Of a DNA stretch of 64,000 nt, positions 8,882 through 17,274 are shown piece after piece; positions within the stretch are counted from its first letter, which is position 1, and the number at the start of each line of letters is the position of its first letter. Made by a program: the position numbers and the translations under genes. The notes beneath the pieces were generated by a model. It had not been told where the DNA came from and made no database searches. It saw only the letters and a program-made list of their open reading frames with translations. This stretch comes from DATFVJ01 sp963820395 (lineage in GTDB: Bacteria; Actinomycetota; Actinomycetes; Streptosporangiales; Streptosporangiaceae). The stretch covers positions 1-64,000 of the forward strand of contig CAWGAE010000005.1 in assembly GCA_963820395.1 (NCBI GenBank), written 5' to 3'.

Positions 8882-10003
8882 ATGGCTGCCCAGCCTGTTC
8901 GGCTGAAGCTGTTACTAGGGCAGCGGCACTTACAGACGTACGGAACATTTCGCCGTGAATATGACAAGGCTGCGAAGTCCGTTGACGCCGAGCTTGCGGG
9001 AACGGCGCCGAGCCGGGCGCAGTTCTACCGATGGCTGTGCGGGGAGCTCAGCGGGCTGCCTTATCCGCACCACTGCCGCGTGCTTGAGAAGCTGTTTCCT
9101 GGCTGGACGGCGGCGCAATTGTTCGAGCACTGCGACCAGCAGGCCGACAGCACAGAGTCCGGGCCGGCTGAGATCTCCCAGCTATTCGACCTCATCGCCA
9201 CCGGGCTCAGCGAACCCGGCCTCGCTCCCCCGGGCTGGGGCACACCGGATGGCGCGGTTCATACACGACCAGCAGACCATCCGGAGACTGGCCGCGACAT
9301 GCTCCCGGCCGCCGTGAGCAGCCATGCCGCCCCGGGGGTGAGCACCGCTACCAGGGAACTTGGGCAGCGCTTGCTAACGCTCGGGAAAGTCCGGCGGCTC
9401 CCCCCTTCCGAGATCGAGCAGCTCGCCGGCCTGGCGGGCAACATCATCGAACTCGACCTCGAGATCCAGTTCGACGTCGATGGCAACGGCCGGGTAGTGG
9501 TGTCGTATCGCCACGAGCTGCTGAACATGAGCGACCGGCCGCTGACCAAGCTCGCGAGGGAACTGTGGTTTGAGCACATGACCGGCCCGCTGGTCATCAC
9601 ACCGGCGAGCAATCCGCACCGCCGCGTCGCCATTCAGCGGGTCCACGACACCGCGACCTTGGCCACGTTCGGCTGCCAGATCTCGCCCGCGATCCGGCCG
9701 GGCGAGGCCGGCGTCGTCGGCTACACGTGCGAGGGCGGACAGTTCCTTGACGATCACTACTGGCGCGAAGCGCTGAGACGGTACACGCGCCATCTGACCA
9801 TTCAGCTGCGTCACCGCCACGGCGAGCAACTGACCGTCTGCACCGCGGTCGAGGAGCACGCGGATGGGTCAGAGAACTCCGCGACCGAAGAGCTGATGTG
9901 GGACTACGACGGCGACGATGTAGTGATCACGCTGACCCGCGACTACCTGGGCCCGAACCAGGCCGTCACGCTGCGCTGGGCCGTCAGCAATGAGCCTGCG
10001 TGA
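8882..10003 (+). CDS. HTH-like actinomycete protein, unknown function
   Basis: 373-residue protein. The N-terminal ~85 residues (FRREYDKAAK, then APSRAQFYRWLCGELSGLPY and CRVLEKLFPGWTAAQLF) match a short HTH-like domain common at the start of actinomycete regulatory or effector proteins. The C-terminal ~200 residues are beta-rich (IELDLEIQFDVDGNGRVVVS onward) with no domain recognised. The start ATG 8882 follows GGGAGGCG. The next gene starts 14 bp before its stop, so the two are coupled. It may sense a partner and regulate the operon; this is inference. Confidence 0.7.
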   Translation: MAAQPVRLKLLLGQRHLQTYGTFRREYDKAAKSVDAELAGTAPSRAQFYRWLCGELSGLPYPHHCRVLEKLFPGWTAAQLFEHCDQQADSTESGPAEISQLFDLIATGLSEPGLAPPGWGTPDGAVHTRPADHPETGRDMLPAAVSSHAAPGVSTATRELGQRLLTLGKVRRLPPSEIEQLAGLAGNIIELDLEIQFDVDGNGRVVVSYRHELLNMSDRPLTKLARELWFEHMTGPLVITPASNPHRRVAIQRVHDTATLATFGCQISPAIRPGEAGVVGYTCEGGQFLDDHYWREALRRYTRHLTIQLRHRHGEQLTVCTAVEEHADGSENSATEELMWDYDGDDVVITLTRDYLGPNQAVTLRWAVSNEPA

Positions 10004-11183
10004 CGACATCGAGGCCGTCCTGCGATCCTGGGACGCTCACGAGACCGGCCGGGGCGCCGCACCCGTCATCGACTTCGACTGCTGCCCGCCACTGGCCCCT
10101 GCCGCGGCTGCCGCGAGCCGGCTCGACGTCTACCGGTCGCTCGGCGCGCTGCGGGACGCGGCGGACCGCGCCGGCGAGTCCCGGCTTGCGCAGGAGATCA
10201 GCGCGCACCTTGCCTTCCTGCGTGAGCTGATGGGCCAGCGGACCCCGCTCGATGACTACGTGCGCGCGACCCAGGGCTGCCCGGCCGCCGGATGGCCGGA
10301 CGGCCATGTGACCGAACGAGGCGAGCTGGCGCGCGCACGCCTGGCGGCGCTCGGCATCAGCTGGGGGCCAGGCACCGAACAGGAGCTTAAACAGGCAGAA
10401 GGCGTCATCGACGTTGCCGAAGCGGCACAGGCGATCCGCGGCGCCGCAGCCGAGATGGAGCCCGCCGTGCGCGCGGCCACCGGGGCGGCCGCCGCCTGCG
10501 ACCTGAGCATCGAGACCGTGGAGGAGGACGTGTACTGGTCGTACTGGCTCGACGGCGCCGGGCGGCGCATCCGCCTGCGGATCAACACCCGCCGGGCGGG
10601 CTTCACCAAGGTGCGCGTGCGGCAGTTCGCCCTCCATGAGATCCTCGGACATGCGCTGCAATGCGCCTGCTACGCCGCCCGGTGCGCCGCCGGGGAGGTG
10701 CCGTGGGTGCGAGCCCTGTCGGTGCATGCGCCCCAGCAAGTCACCAGCGAAGGACTCGCGCAAGCACTACCCCTGTTCGTCGCCCCGGAGGACGAGGCGC
10801 TGATTACCAGAGTCCGCCTGGATCACTATCTCCAGCTCGTCCGGGCCGAACTCCACCTCGCGCTGAACTCGGGCGCGGCTATTGAGAACTGCGCAGCGCA
10901 TGCGCAGTTCCGCGTGCCCTTCTGGACTGGCGCCACGATCGCCGACCTGCTGGCCGACCGGGGCTCGAACCCGCTGCTGCGCTCCTACCTGTGGTCTTAT
11001 CCCGCCGGTTTCGACTGGTTCGCCGCACTCGCCGACTGTGCCGCTACAGTTGCCCCGGAAGTACTACGCGCCGCCTACCGAGAGCCACTTACACCAGATG
11101 ACCTCGCCGCCCTCTGGCCAGCCGGACCGCCTATCGGCGGAGCCGGAGGCGCTCTTCGTCTACGGAAGCCTGCTCTTCCCTGA
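9990..11183 (+). CDS. Putative zinc metallopeptidase with HExxH motif
   Basis: 397-residue protein. HEILGHALQ at about residue 218 fits HExxH plus a downstream Gly-His as in DUF885-like gluzincins, and SEGLAQALPLF (about residue 255) could supply the third zinc ligand Glu. A helical region precedes the motif; no signal peptide is visible, so it acts in the cytoplasm. It overlaps the upstream HTH-like gene by 14 bp and the downstream cyclotransferase-like gene by 86 bp, indicating one operon. Peptide substrate is unknown. The family assignment is from motif spacing only. Confidence 0.6.
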   Translation: MSLRDDIEAVLRSWDAHETGRGAAPVIDFDCCPPLAPAAAAASRLDVYRSLGALRDAADRAGESRLAQEISAHLAFLRELMGQRTPLDDYVRATQGCPAAGWPDGHVTERGELARARLAALGISWGPGTEQELKQAEGVIDVAEAAQAIRGAAAEMEPAVRAATGAAAACDLSIETVEEDVYWSYWLDGAGRRIRLRINTRRAGFTKVRVRQFALHEILGHALQCACYAARCAAGEVPWVRALSVHAPQQVTSEGLAQALPLFVAPEDEALITRVRLDHYLQLVRAELHLALNSGAAIENCAAHAQFRVPFWTGATIADLLADRGSNPLLRSYLWSYPAGFDWFAALADCAATVAPEVLRAAYREPLTPDDLAALWPAGPPIGGAGGALRLRKPALP

Positions 11184-11559
11184 GGTCATGCGCGTCCTGC
11201 TCGGCCGGGTGCCTGCGAGCGTCCCCGCCTCGGTTGCAGGCTGGCGTGTCGCCGCGCTCCCGGGACGCGTCTACCCCGCTTTCGTCTCCGGCGAGGCGCT
11301 CGCCAAAGGCCAGCTCCTTACGGACCTCACGCCGCCTGAGTGGCGGCTCCTCGACGCATTCGAAGACGACGTGTACGAATTGCGCCGCCTCACGCTCACC
11401 GACGGCCGGTACGGCTGGGCCTACGTCTGCGCCCACCACACCGACGCCGCCCCCCACGACTGGGACATCGACACCTTCGAGCGAGACCACCTCACCGGCT
11501 ACCTCAAACGTTGCGCCGCCTGGCGGCAACAGTACGAGACACCTGCAAGCGAGCACTAG
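11098..11559 (+). CDS. Gamma-glutamylcyclotransferase-like (AIG2) protein
   Basis: 153-residue protein of the GGCT/AIG2 fold: FVYGSLLFPEVMRVLLGR near the N-terminus is the substrate-binding YGSL signature, and the acidic DAFEDDVYELRRL contains the expected catalytic Glu. It would act on gamma-glutamyl amines or peptides. The start ATG 11098 keeps only family-like sequence and overlaps the end of the metallopeptidase gene by 86 bp in another frame; longer upstream frames are shadows. A peptidase next to a gamma-glutamyl cyclase suggests linked peptide turnover. Confidence 0.75.
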   Translation: MTSPPSGQPDRLSAEPEALFVYGSLLFPEVMRVLLGRVPASVPASVAGWRVAALPGRVYPAFVSGEALAKGQLLTDLTPPEWRLLDAFEDDVYELRRLTLTDGRYGWAYVCAHHTDAAPHDWDIDTFERDHLTGYLKRCAAWRQQYETPASEH

Positions 11560-11934
11560 TCATCATCAACAGGGCAAAGCCGCAGCCGACGACCCCTTAA
11601 TACTGCGACGCTGAATGCTACGAGACCGCTCAGGCGTGTTATGAGAGTTGATCTATTGGCCGGCGAGGCATGCTTGCATGATGGTGTGGGCGGCGATGGT
11701 CGCGGCGGTGCGGGTGCAGTCGCAGAACGTGTGCGCGCCGTGGCCGGCCAGCCCCATCAGCTCGGCGATCTCGCCGAAGGCAGTCGCGGGTTGGTGACCA
11801 CGACCGTCAGTACGTCGCGGATGTTCAGGCGAAGGCGCCCGGCCCCTTTGGTCCACGACGCCGCCGAGCGCGTGCGCCGCTGCCACGCGCCGCAACCCAC
11901 GCAGGGACATGGTCCGCTGCGGCGGGGCTCAACG
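11560..11934. other. Region without a supported gene
   Basis: Open frames exist on both strands but none shows a convincing domain. A minus-strand stretch around 11653-11830 (IAELMGLAGHGAHTF and TARTAATIAAH-like sequence) could be the tail of a decayed gene downstream of the excisionase-like gene. No call is made. Confidence 0.4.
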
Positions 11935-12114
11935 TCAATAGGACGATCTGCGGTTCGCCTCGATCCACGCCTCTACGTCGGTCTCCTCCCATAGCCGCAC
12001 GCGCGCATGCCGGACCTTGGGCTCGGGGAAGTTGGGCCGTCGGGAAAGCTGGTCAGCGCGCGTACGTGACACGCCGAGCATCTCGGCGACCTCATTGATC
12101 CCGACTAGCGCCAT
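11935..12114 (-). CDS. Small excisionase/AlpA-like HTH protein
   Basis: 59-residue protein. It begins MALVGINEVAEMLGVSRTRA, continues DQLSRRPNFPEPKVRHARVR and ends near the WEETDVEAWIEAN stretch. This is the winged-helix MerR/AlpA fold used by actinomycete excisionases, with the typical VAEMLGVS recognition helix and a C-terminal tryptophan helix. It would direct excision of an integrative element, but no adjacent integrase is intact. Direct repeats immediately upstream (12117-12165) look like its own operator. Confidence 0.75.
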   Translation of the reverse strand: MALVGINEVAEMLGVSRTRADQLSRRPNFPEPKVRHARVRLWEETDVEAWIEANRRSSY

Positions 12115-12116
12115 GG

Positions 12117-12165
12117 CTCTAAAACTAGAGCTATCTCTAAAGACAGCTTCTCTAAAGACAGCCCG
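12117..12165. promoter_or_regulatory. Iteron-like repeats upstream of the excisionase-like gene
   Basis: TCTCTAAAGACAGC occurs twice in direct orientation about 17 bp apart (around 12134 and 12151), next to the inverted CTCTAAAACTAGAG. The region is AT-richer than its surroundings and directly precedes the 12114 start. It is a plausible binding array for the small HTH protein or an attachment-site arm region. Confidence 0.55.
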
Positions 12166-12284
12166 TCAGACTTTCGCAGCGTAGCGACTTCGTGACATCC
12201 ATGAGGTGCGGAAGACAACCCAAGACTCGACAGCACGGTGATACGCCGCGGCTTCGCGACATCAGGTCCGGTACGGCGCCAAAC

Positions 12285-13202
12285 TTATGATGAGCGCCTG
12301 TCCGCCCATTGCCGGATAAGGGCGATAATCTCTTCCCCGTCGTGAGGGCTGCGGGTAAGCCAGTTCCCTCCAGCAGCGTTCGCCGCGCCCAGTTTGGCAA
12401 CGAGTTTGCCGGCAAGCTCCGCTTCGCGTTCAGCGGTAGCTGACCCGCTGGTAATAATCTTGGTGTAGCGGACCGTGTCGACAATCGTCGACTTGACCCG
12501 TTCGTGTGTGAGGTAAGTGTCAAGGTCAGGTTGCCAGCCTTCGGATGCGTGGCCGGGAACGGCAGCGAGCCATGCGGCTTGCACGGCGGCGTATTCCTCC
12601 GGAGAGTAGCCCATCTTGTGGAGGTGGACGGCGAGGTCGTAGACGGGATCTCCCCACAGCGCAAGTTCCCAGTCGAGGAAGTACGTCCGCCCGCGGGCGA
12701 GGATCATGTTCTTGCGGTGGATGTCGGTGTGGAGGAGCCGGAACGGGCGCGGGCGCAGCGTCGTCCAGCGTGCGCAGGTAGGTGCGACCGGGTCGGCAGG
12801 GATCCCGAGCCGGGTGAAGAGTTCGCCGAACTCCGGCCGGAAACGCGCGTAGACGGCTGCGGTGACGGCGGACAGCCGGCGGGCGAAGTCTGCCGTTTCT
12901 CCGTCGGCGGGCCAGTCCACGGGCAATGGCGGGACGCGATCTCGCGGGATTCCGCAAAGCTGGCCGAACGCTTCCGCCACGTCTCCGATCACGTGCCCGG
13001 GAACGGGAACGCCGCGCGGTGCCGATATGTCGAGTAGCTCGCCGTCGATGAATTCGAGGACCTGAAACCGAGGGGAATAGTGTGCATACAGCAGGCGGGG
13101 CGCGTGGGTGACCGTGCCGCGTATGGCCTGCAATACGCTGGATTCCTGCCAGATAGCCAGGTCCATGACGTCGGTGTCCGGGATGGGCATACGGACTATC
13201 AC
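12285..13202 (-). CDS. Aminoglycoside-phosphotransferase-like kinase, 5' end damaged
   Basis: APH/choline-kinase-fold protein. The catalytic loop is LLHTDIHRKNMI (HxDxxxxN) and the metal-binding aspartate is in YFLDWELALWGDP. It would phosphorylate a small-molecule hydroxyl; the substrate is unknown. The open frame starts at GTG 13202, but family-like N-terminal sequence (LALRITKLPEFWGP) lies directly upstream in another frame, ending in TGA/TAG, so a 1-nt deletion near 13203 seems to have removed the N-lobe start. No ribosome-binding site precedes GTG 13202. Probably not fully functional. Confidence 0.7.
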   Translation of the reverse strand: MIVRMPIPDTDVMDLAIWQESSVLQAIRGTVTHAPRLLYAHYSPRFQVLEFIDGELLDISAPRGVPVPGHVIGDVAEAFGQLCGIPRDRVPPLPVDWPADGETADFARRLSAVTAAVYARFRPEFGELFTRLGIPADPVAPTCARWTTLRPRPFRLLHTDIHRKNMILARGRTYFLDWELALWGDPVYDLAVHLHKMGYSPEEYAAVQAAWLAAVPGHASEGWQPDLDTYLTHERVKSTIVDTVRYTKIITSGSATAEREAELAGKLVAKLGAANAAGGNWLTRSPHDGEEIIALIRQWADRRSS

Positions 13203-13325
13203 GGGCCCCAGAACTCCGGAAGTTTCGTGATGCGCAAGGCCAGTACCTGCGGGAACGCGATCGAGGCCTCTGCGGAAGCTTGTTAAATCTCCGAATCATC
13301 TACCGATGAGTAACATCAAGATTCT

Positions 13326-14298
13326 TCATCCATAGGTGCTCCATGATGAAGAATTTTCTGCTGTGTGCCATAGCGGGAAACTTCCTCCCGATGGAAGATC
13401 AACAACGCTATGCAACGCCCGCCCATTTCGCACAGGGACTTCCGGAGGTCTGGGCCCGGCCCACGTGGCTAGTTTGATATTGTAGTTGTAGAACCCGGAT
13501 ACAGAGTCGGTTCGTGCCGCGTCTTCCCGGTAAAGGTCTTCCGGCTTCCAGGTGCCGGAGCCGAGCAGATTGCCAGCGAATTCGCCCATCCTGGTGTCGA
13601 GTTCGCCGCAGGTGCCGAGCGGCTGGATCACGCCCGCCGCTCTGCGCGCGGCGGAGGTTACCGCCTCGTCGGCGATGCCGAGGATGTCAAGTACCCGGGC
13701 CGCGCACACAATAAGCGTCGGGTAGACGTCGGCGGCTTCCAGTTCCGCGACGGCCCAGCGGAGTGAGGCGACAGCCTCATCGAGCCGTCCGCGGCGGGCG
13801 TGCACAACGGCGGAGTAGAATTCTGCCCGGCTCGTCCCGAACGGTAACCGGCCCGGTCGAGCGAGGAGAAAGCCGATCGGAGTGAGGTTTCCGCCCGGTC
13901 GAGTTCACCGCGCCGTAGATGCGCCAGGGCGAGCGCGGAATACGCTTTCCCAAGGTCGACTGTCTACAGCGCGGCATTCGGTGCCGCGGTGCCGATCCTG
14001 CGCGGCTGCCGATCCGGCTTCCGACAGCTTGTCGCCGAGGTATTGGGCCACCGCCAATGTTGTCCGGGGCGGCCCAGTGAAGGTTCCCGAACTCCACCAC
14101 CATCCCGCCGGGGTCGGCCGGCGTGACTGCGAGATGCAGTTGCTGGTCGCCGCGAGACGAAGCCCGGTGAGGTCGGCGTGTTGCAGCAGTCACTGCAGCG
14201 TGCGTGCCAGCGCCATGCGGGCCCGCACCCCCCAGATGCCGAGATCGGCTGGCGATGACAGACCGGACCTTCCCAGCCTGAGGCAAGAAAGGAACCAT
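13326..14298 (-). pseudogene. Decayed TPR-type regulator
   Basis: The segment 13326-13805 encodes a helical tail (RRGRLDEAVASLRWAVAELE, then PTLIVCAARVLDILGIADEA) like the TPR part of actinomycete HTH-TPR regulators. Upstream to about 14298, related sequence (HADLTGLRLAATSN-like) appears in changing frames with no usable start. Several frameshifts and loss of the N-terminal HTH make it a pseudogene. Confidence 0.5.
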
Positions 14299-14408
14299 TT
14301 CCGCCGCTACCGCCGGCTCAGGCGCCTCGCCGTCTGCCGGAGGTGGCCATGGGCCCTGGTGACGCTGGCCTGGCTGAGAGAAGGCTAGGTCCTCAGAAGG
14401 GGGTAGCG

Positions 14409-15743
14409 ATGGTTTTCGCTAATCGCGCCGATGCGGGACGGCGGCTGGCCGCGAGGCTGCTGGACCTGCGGGATAAGCGTGTGGTGGTCCTTGGCCTGCC
14501 GCGGGGCGGCGTCCCGGTCGCCTTCGAGGTCGCCCGCGCCCTCGGCGCGCCGCTCGACGTCATCATCGTCCGCAAGCTGGGGGTGCCGTTCCAGCCCGAG
14601 CTGGCCATGGGCGCCATCGGCGAGGACGGGGTACGGGTCATCAACCGCGAGGTCGTCCGCGCCGCCGGGGTCTCCGCCGGCGAGCTGGCCGCGGTCGAGG
14701 CACGAGAACGTGCCGAGCTGGAACGCCGCGCCCGGCGCTTCCGCGGCGGCCGGCCGCGCCAGAGCCTGGACGGCCGGGTCGCGGTGGTGGTCGACGACGG
14801 TATCGCCACCGGGTCGACGGCCCGGGCCGCCTGCCAGGTCGCCCGGCTGCAGGGGGCCGCCCGGGTGGTGCTCGCCGTGCCCGTCGCGCCGCCCAGGTGG
14901 CAGGCCCGGATCGGGGCCGTCGCCGACGAGCTCGCCTGCCTGCAGACCCCGGCGCGGTTTTCCGCCATCGGGCAGTTCTACGCTGACTTCACCCAGGCAA
15001 CCGACGACGAAGTGGTCGCCTGCCTGCAGCGCGCCGCCGCGCCCGGCTCCGTGGCGGACGCCGGCGCAGCGGCCGCGGGTGACCCGCCGGCCCGCGATGA
15101 AGAGGTTGAGGTCAGCGCCGCGGCGGCCCGCCTCGCCGGTCATCTGACGGTGCCCGGCCGGGCGGCCGGGATCGTGGTGTTCGCGCACGGCAGCGGCAGC
15201 AGCCGGCACAGCCCCCGCAACCGTTACGTCGCCGCCGTGTTGAACCAGGCGGGCCTGGGCACGCTGCTGTTCGACCTGCTCACCCCGGCTGAGGAGGTTG
15301 ACCGGGCCAACGTGTTCGACATCGCCTTGCTCGCCCGGCGCCTGGCCGGCGTGACCGGATGGCTGCGCGCCCAGCCCGGCGCCGCGGGCCTGCCGGTCGG
15401 CTACTTCGGCGCCAGCACCGGCGCCGCCGCCGCGCTGTGGGCCGCGGCCGAACCCGGCACCGGCATCGCGGCCGTGGTGTCCCGCGGCGGACGTCCCGAT
15501 CTCGCCGGCCCCCGCCTCGGGTCCGTGACGGCGCCCACCCTGCTCATCGTCGGCGGCCGCGACGATGTGGTACTCGGCCTCAACCGCCAGGCCCAGGCCG
15601 GGCTGCGCTGTGAGAACCAGCTGGCCGTGGTCCCCGGCGCCACCCACCTGTTCGAGGAGCCCGGCACCCTCACCGCCGCCGCCGAGCTGGCCCGGGACTG
15701 GTTCGCCGGACACCTCGCCCCCAGCCCTCACCCGGTGACCTGA
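14409..15743 (+). CDS. Phosphoribosyltransferase fused to alpha/beta hydrolase
   Basis: 444-residue two-domain protein. Residues 1-215 are a type I phosphoribosyltransferase with the PRPP loop VAVVVDDGIATGSTARA and the flexible-loop region LPRGGVPVAFEVA. Residues ~230-440 are a dienelactone-hydrolase-like alpha/beta hydrolase with nucleophile elbow GYFGASTGAAAA, acid GGRDDVV and His in GATHLFEEPG. ATG 14409 follows AGAAGGGG. This fusion recurs in actinobacteria next to stress genes. Here the next gene (112 bp downstream, same strand) is an erythromycin-esterase-like protein, a common neighbour. Substrate unknown; both domains look intact. Confidence 0.9.
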   Translation: MVFANRADAGRRLAARLLDLRDKRVVVLGLPRGGVPVAFEVARALGAPLDVIIVRKLGVPFQPELAMGAIGEDGVRVINREVVRAAGVSAGELAAVEARERAELERRARRFRGGRPRQSLDGRVAVVVDDGIATGSTARAACQVARLQGAARVVLAVPVAPPRWQARIGAVADELACLQTPARFSAIGQFYADFTQATDDEVVACLQRAAAPGSVADAGAAAAGDPPARDEEVEVSAAAARLAGHLTVPGRAAGIVVFAHGSGSSRHSPRNRYVAAVLNQAGLGTLLFDLLTPAEEVDRANVFDIALLARRLAGVTGWLRAQPGAAGLPVGYFGASTGAAAALWAAAEPGTGIAAVVSRGGRPDLAGPRLGSVTAPTLLIVGGRDDVVLGLNRQAQAGLRCENQLAVVPGATHLFEEPGTLTAAAELARDWFAGHLAPSPHPVT

Positions 15744-15855
15744 CCATGCAGACCGCGGCCCCGATACCCAGATCCACGCTCACCTCCATGGCGAGCCGGA
15801 CGCGGAGCGCTCGGTTCCGTGGCCACCTCCGGGCTCGCAGTGGCGGGGCGCTCCG

Positions 15856-17181
15856 GTGACGGCGCCGGCGGGTGTGCCAGACGGCGCCGCCCTCGCTTCC
15901 GAGATCCGCTCGCTGGCCCATCCGCTGACCGTCGCCGGCGACCTCGACCCCTTGATCGATCGGGTAAGCGCCGCTCGCCTCGTCTGCATCGGGGAAGCCT
16001 CGCACGGAACGCACGAGTACTACCGCTGGCGGGCTGAGCTCAGCTGTCGCCTGATCGAGGAACACGGCTTCACCTGGGTCGGCGTGGAGGGTGACTGGCC
16101 CGATTGCTGGCGCATCAACCGCTGGGTACGCGGACACGCCGACCAGGACCTCGATGCCTATGGCCTGCTCGCCCGATTCGAGCGCTGGCCGACCTGGATG
16201 TGGGCCAACCAGGAGGTCGCCGAGTTCCTGACCTGGTTGCACCAGTACAACCTGTCCCGTCCCGGCCCGGAGCGCGCCGGGTTCTACGGCCTCGACGTGT
16301 ACTCGCTGTGGGACTCACTGTGGCAGATCATGACCTGGCTCGAAGCACACGCACCCGATGCGATGCCCGCGGCGCTGCGCGCCTGGCAGTGCTTTCTTCC
16401 CTACGGCGAGGACCCGCACAAGTACGCCTGGAGCACCCGGCTGGTGCCCACGTCCTGCGAGCCCGACGTGGTCGCCCTCCTCATCGAGGTACGACGCCGC
16501 ACACGTGACCGGATCGAGGACGGGGACGAGGACGCGTTCGACGCGGCACAGAACGCCGAGGTCGCCGCCGACGCCGAGCACTACTACCGCACCATGGTGC
16601 GCGGCGACCGGGAGTCGTGGAACATCCGCGATCACCACATGGCCGATACGATCGACCGGATCGCCCGCCACCTCGGATCCCGGTCCAAGGGGCTTGTCTG
16701 GGAGCACAACACCCACGTCGGCGACGCCCGCGCCACCGACATGGCCCGCGACGGCCTCGTCAACGTCGGCCAGCTCCTCCGGGAGCGTCACGGCGCCGCG
16801 AGCATCGCGCTAGTCGGCTTCGCCGGCCACCGCGGGTCTGTGCTCGCGGCAAGCTCCTGGGGTACGCCGGAGCAGACGTTCCCTATCCCCGAAGCCCGAG
16901 CCGGCAGCCACGAGGACCTGCTCCATCACACGCTCGGCCGGCCCGCAGTCCTGGTGTTCAGCGACGACAGGTCCGGGCCCTGGCTGTCAGCATGGACGGG
17001 CCACCGGGCCATCGGCGTCGTCTACAGCCCGCAGCGTGAAGCCGGCAACTACGTCCCCACCTGCATCGGCCGGCGCTACGACGCCCTGATCTGGCTCGAG
17101 CAGACCACGCCACTGCGCCCCCTCCACCACGAGGGCCGCCCGCAAGAACCCGAACTCGAGACCGAACCCACCGGCTTCTAG
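15856..17181 (+). CDS. Erythromycin-esterase-like protein
   Basis: 441-residue member of the erythromycin esterase superfamily (EreA/SuccinoglycanBP fold). Conserved motifs are present: CIGEASHGTHEYYRWR (Glu/His of the active site), WVGVEGDWPDCWRIN, WNIRDHHMADTI and VWEHNTHVGDA with the catalytic His. GTG 15856 is chosen because the first conserved motif lies at residue ~50, as in relatives. The family hydrolyses macrolide lactones in some members, but many actinobacterial copies beside phosphoribosyltransferase genes have unknown substrates, so antibiotic resistance is not implied. Confidence 0.88.
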   Translation: MTAPAGVPDGAALASEIRSLAHPLTVAGDLDPLIDRVSAARLVCIGEASHGTHEYYRWRAELSCRLIEEHGFTWVGVEGDWPDCWRINRWVRGHADQDLDAYGLLARFERWPTWMWANQEVAEFLTWLHQYNLSRPGPERAGFYGLDVYSLWDSLWQIMTWLEAHAPDAMPAALRAWQCFLPYGEDPHKYAWSTRLVPTSCEPDVVALLIEVRRRTRDRIEDGDEDAFDAAQNAEVAADAEHYYRTMVRGDRESWNIRDHHMADTIDRIARHLGSRSKGLVWEHNTHVGDARATDMARDGLVNVGQLLRERHGAASIALVGFAGHRGSVLAASSWGTPEQTFPIPEARAGSHEDLLHHTLGRPAVLVFSDDRSGPWLSAWTGHRAIGVVYSPQREAGNYVPTCIGRRYDALIWLEQTTPLRPLHHEGRPQEPELETEPTGF

Positions 17182-17274
17182 GCTCCCCGCTCGACGCCGT
17201 GACAGGAGTCCAGGCTGGAGGAGCTTGTAACCTCAGGTGTGTAAAGATCTTTTAGGTTCGGGCTGATTTCCGCT

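Noticed and set aside
11653..11910. Integrase downstream of the excisionase-like gene
   Set aside because: No tyrosine-recombinase motif is present in any frame.
14385..15731. A 448-codon frame antisense to the fusion enzyme
   Set aside because: The opposite strand has two complete enzyme domains; this one is Gly/Arg-rich shadow sequence.
15856..17181. Macrolide resistance gene
   Set aside because: The family also includes many enzymes with unknown substrates, and the neighbourhood suggests another role.
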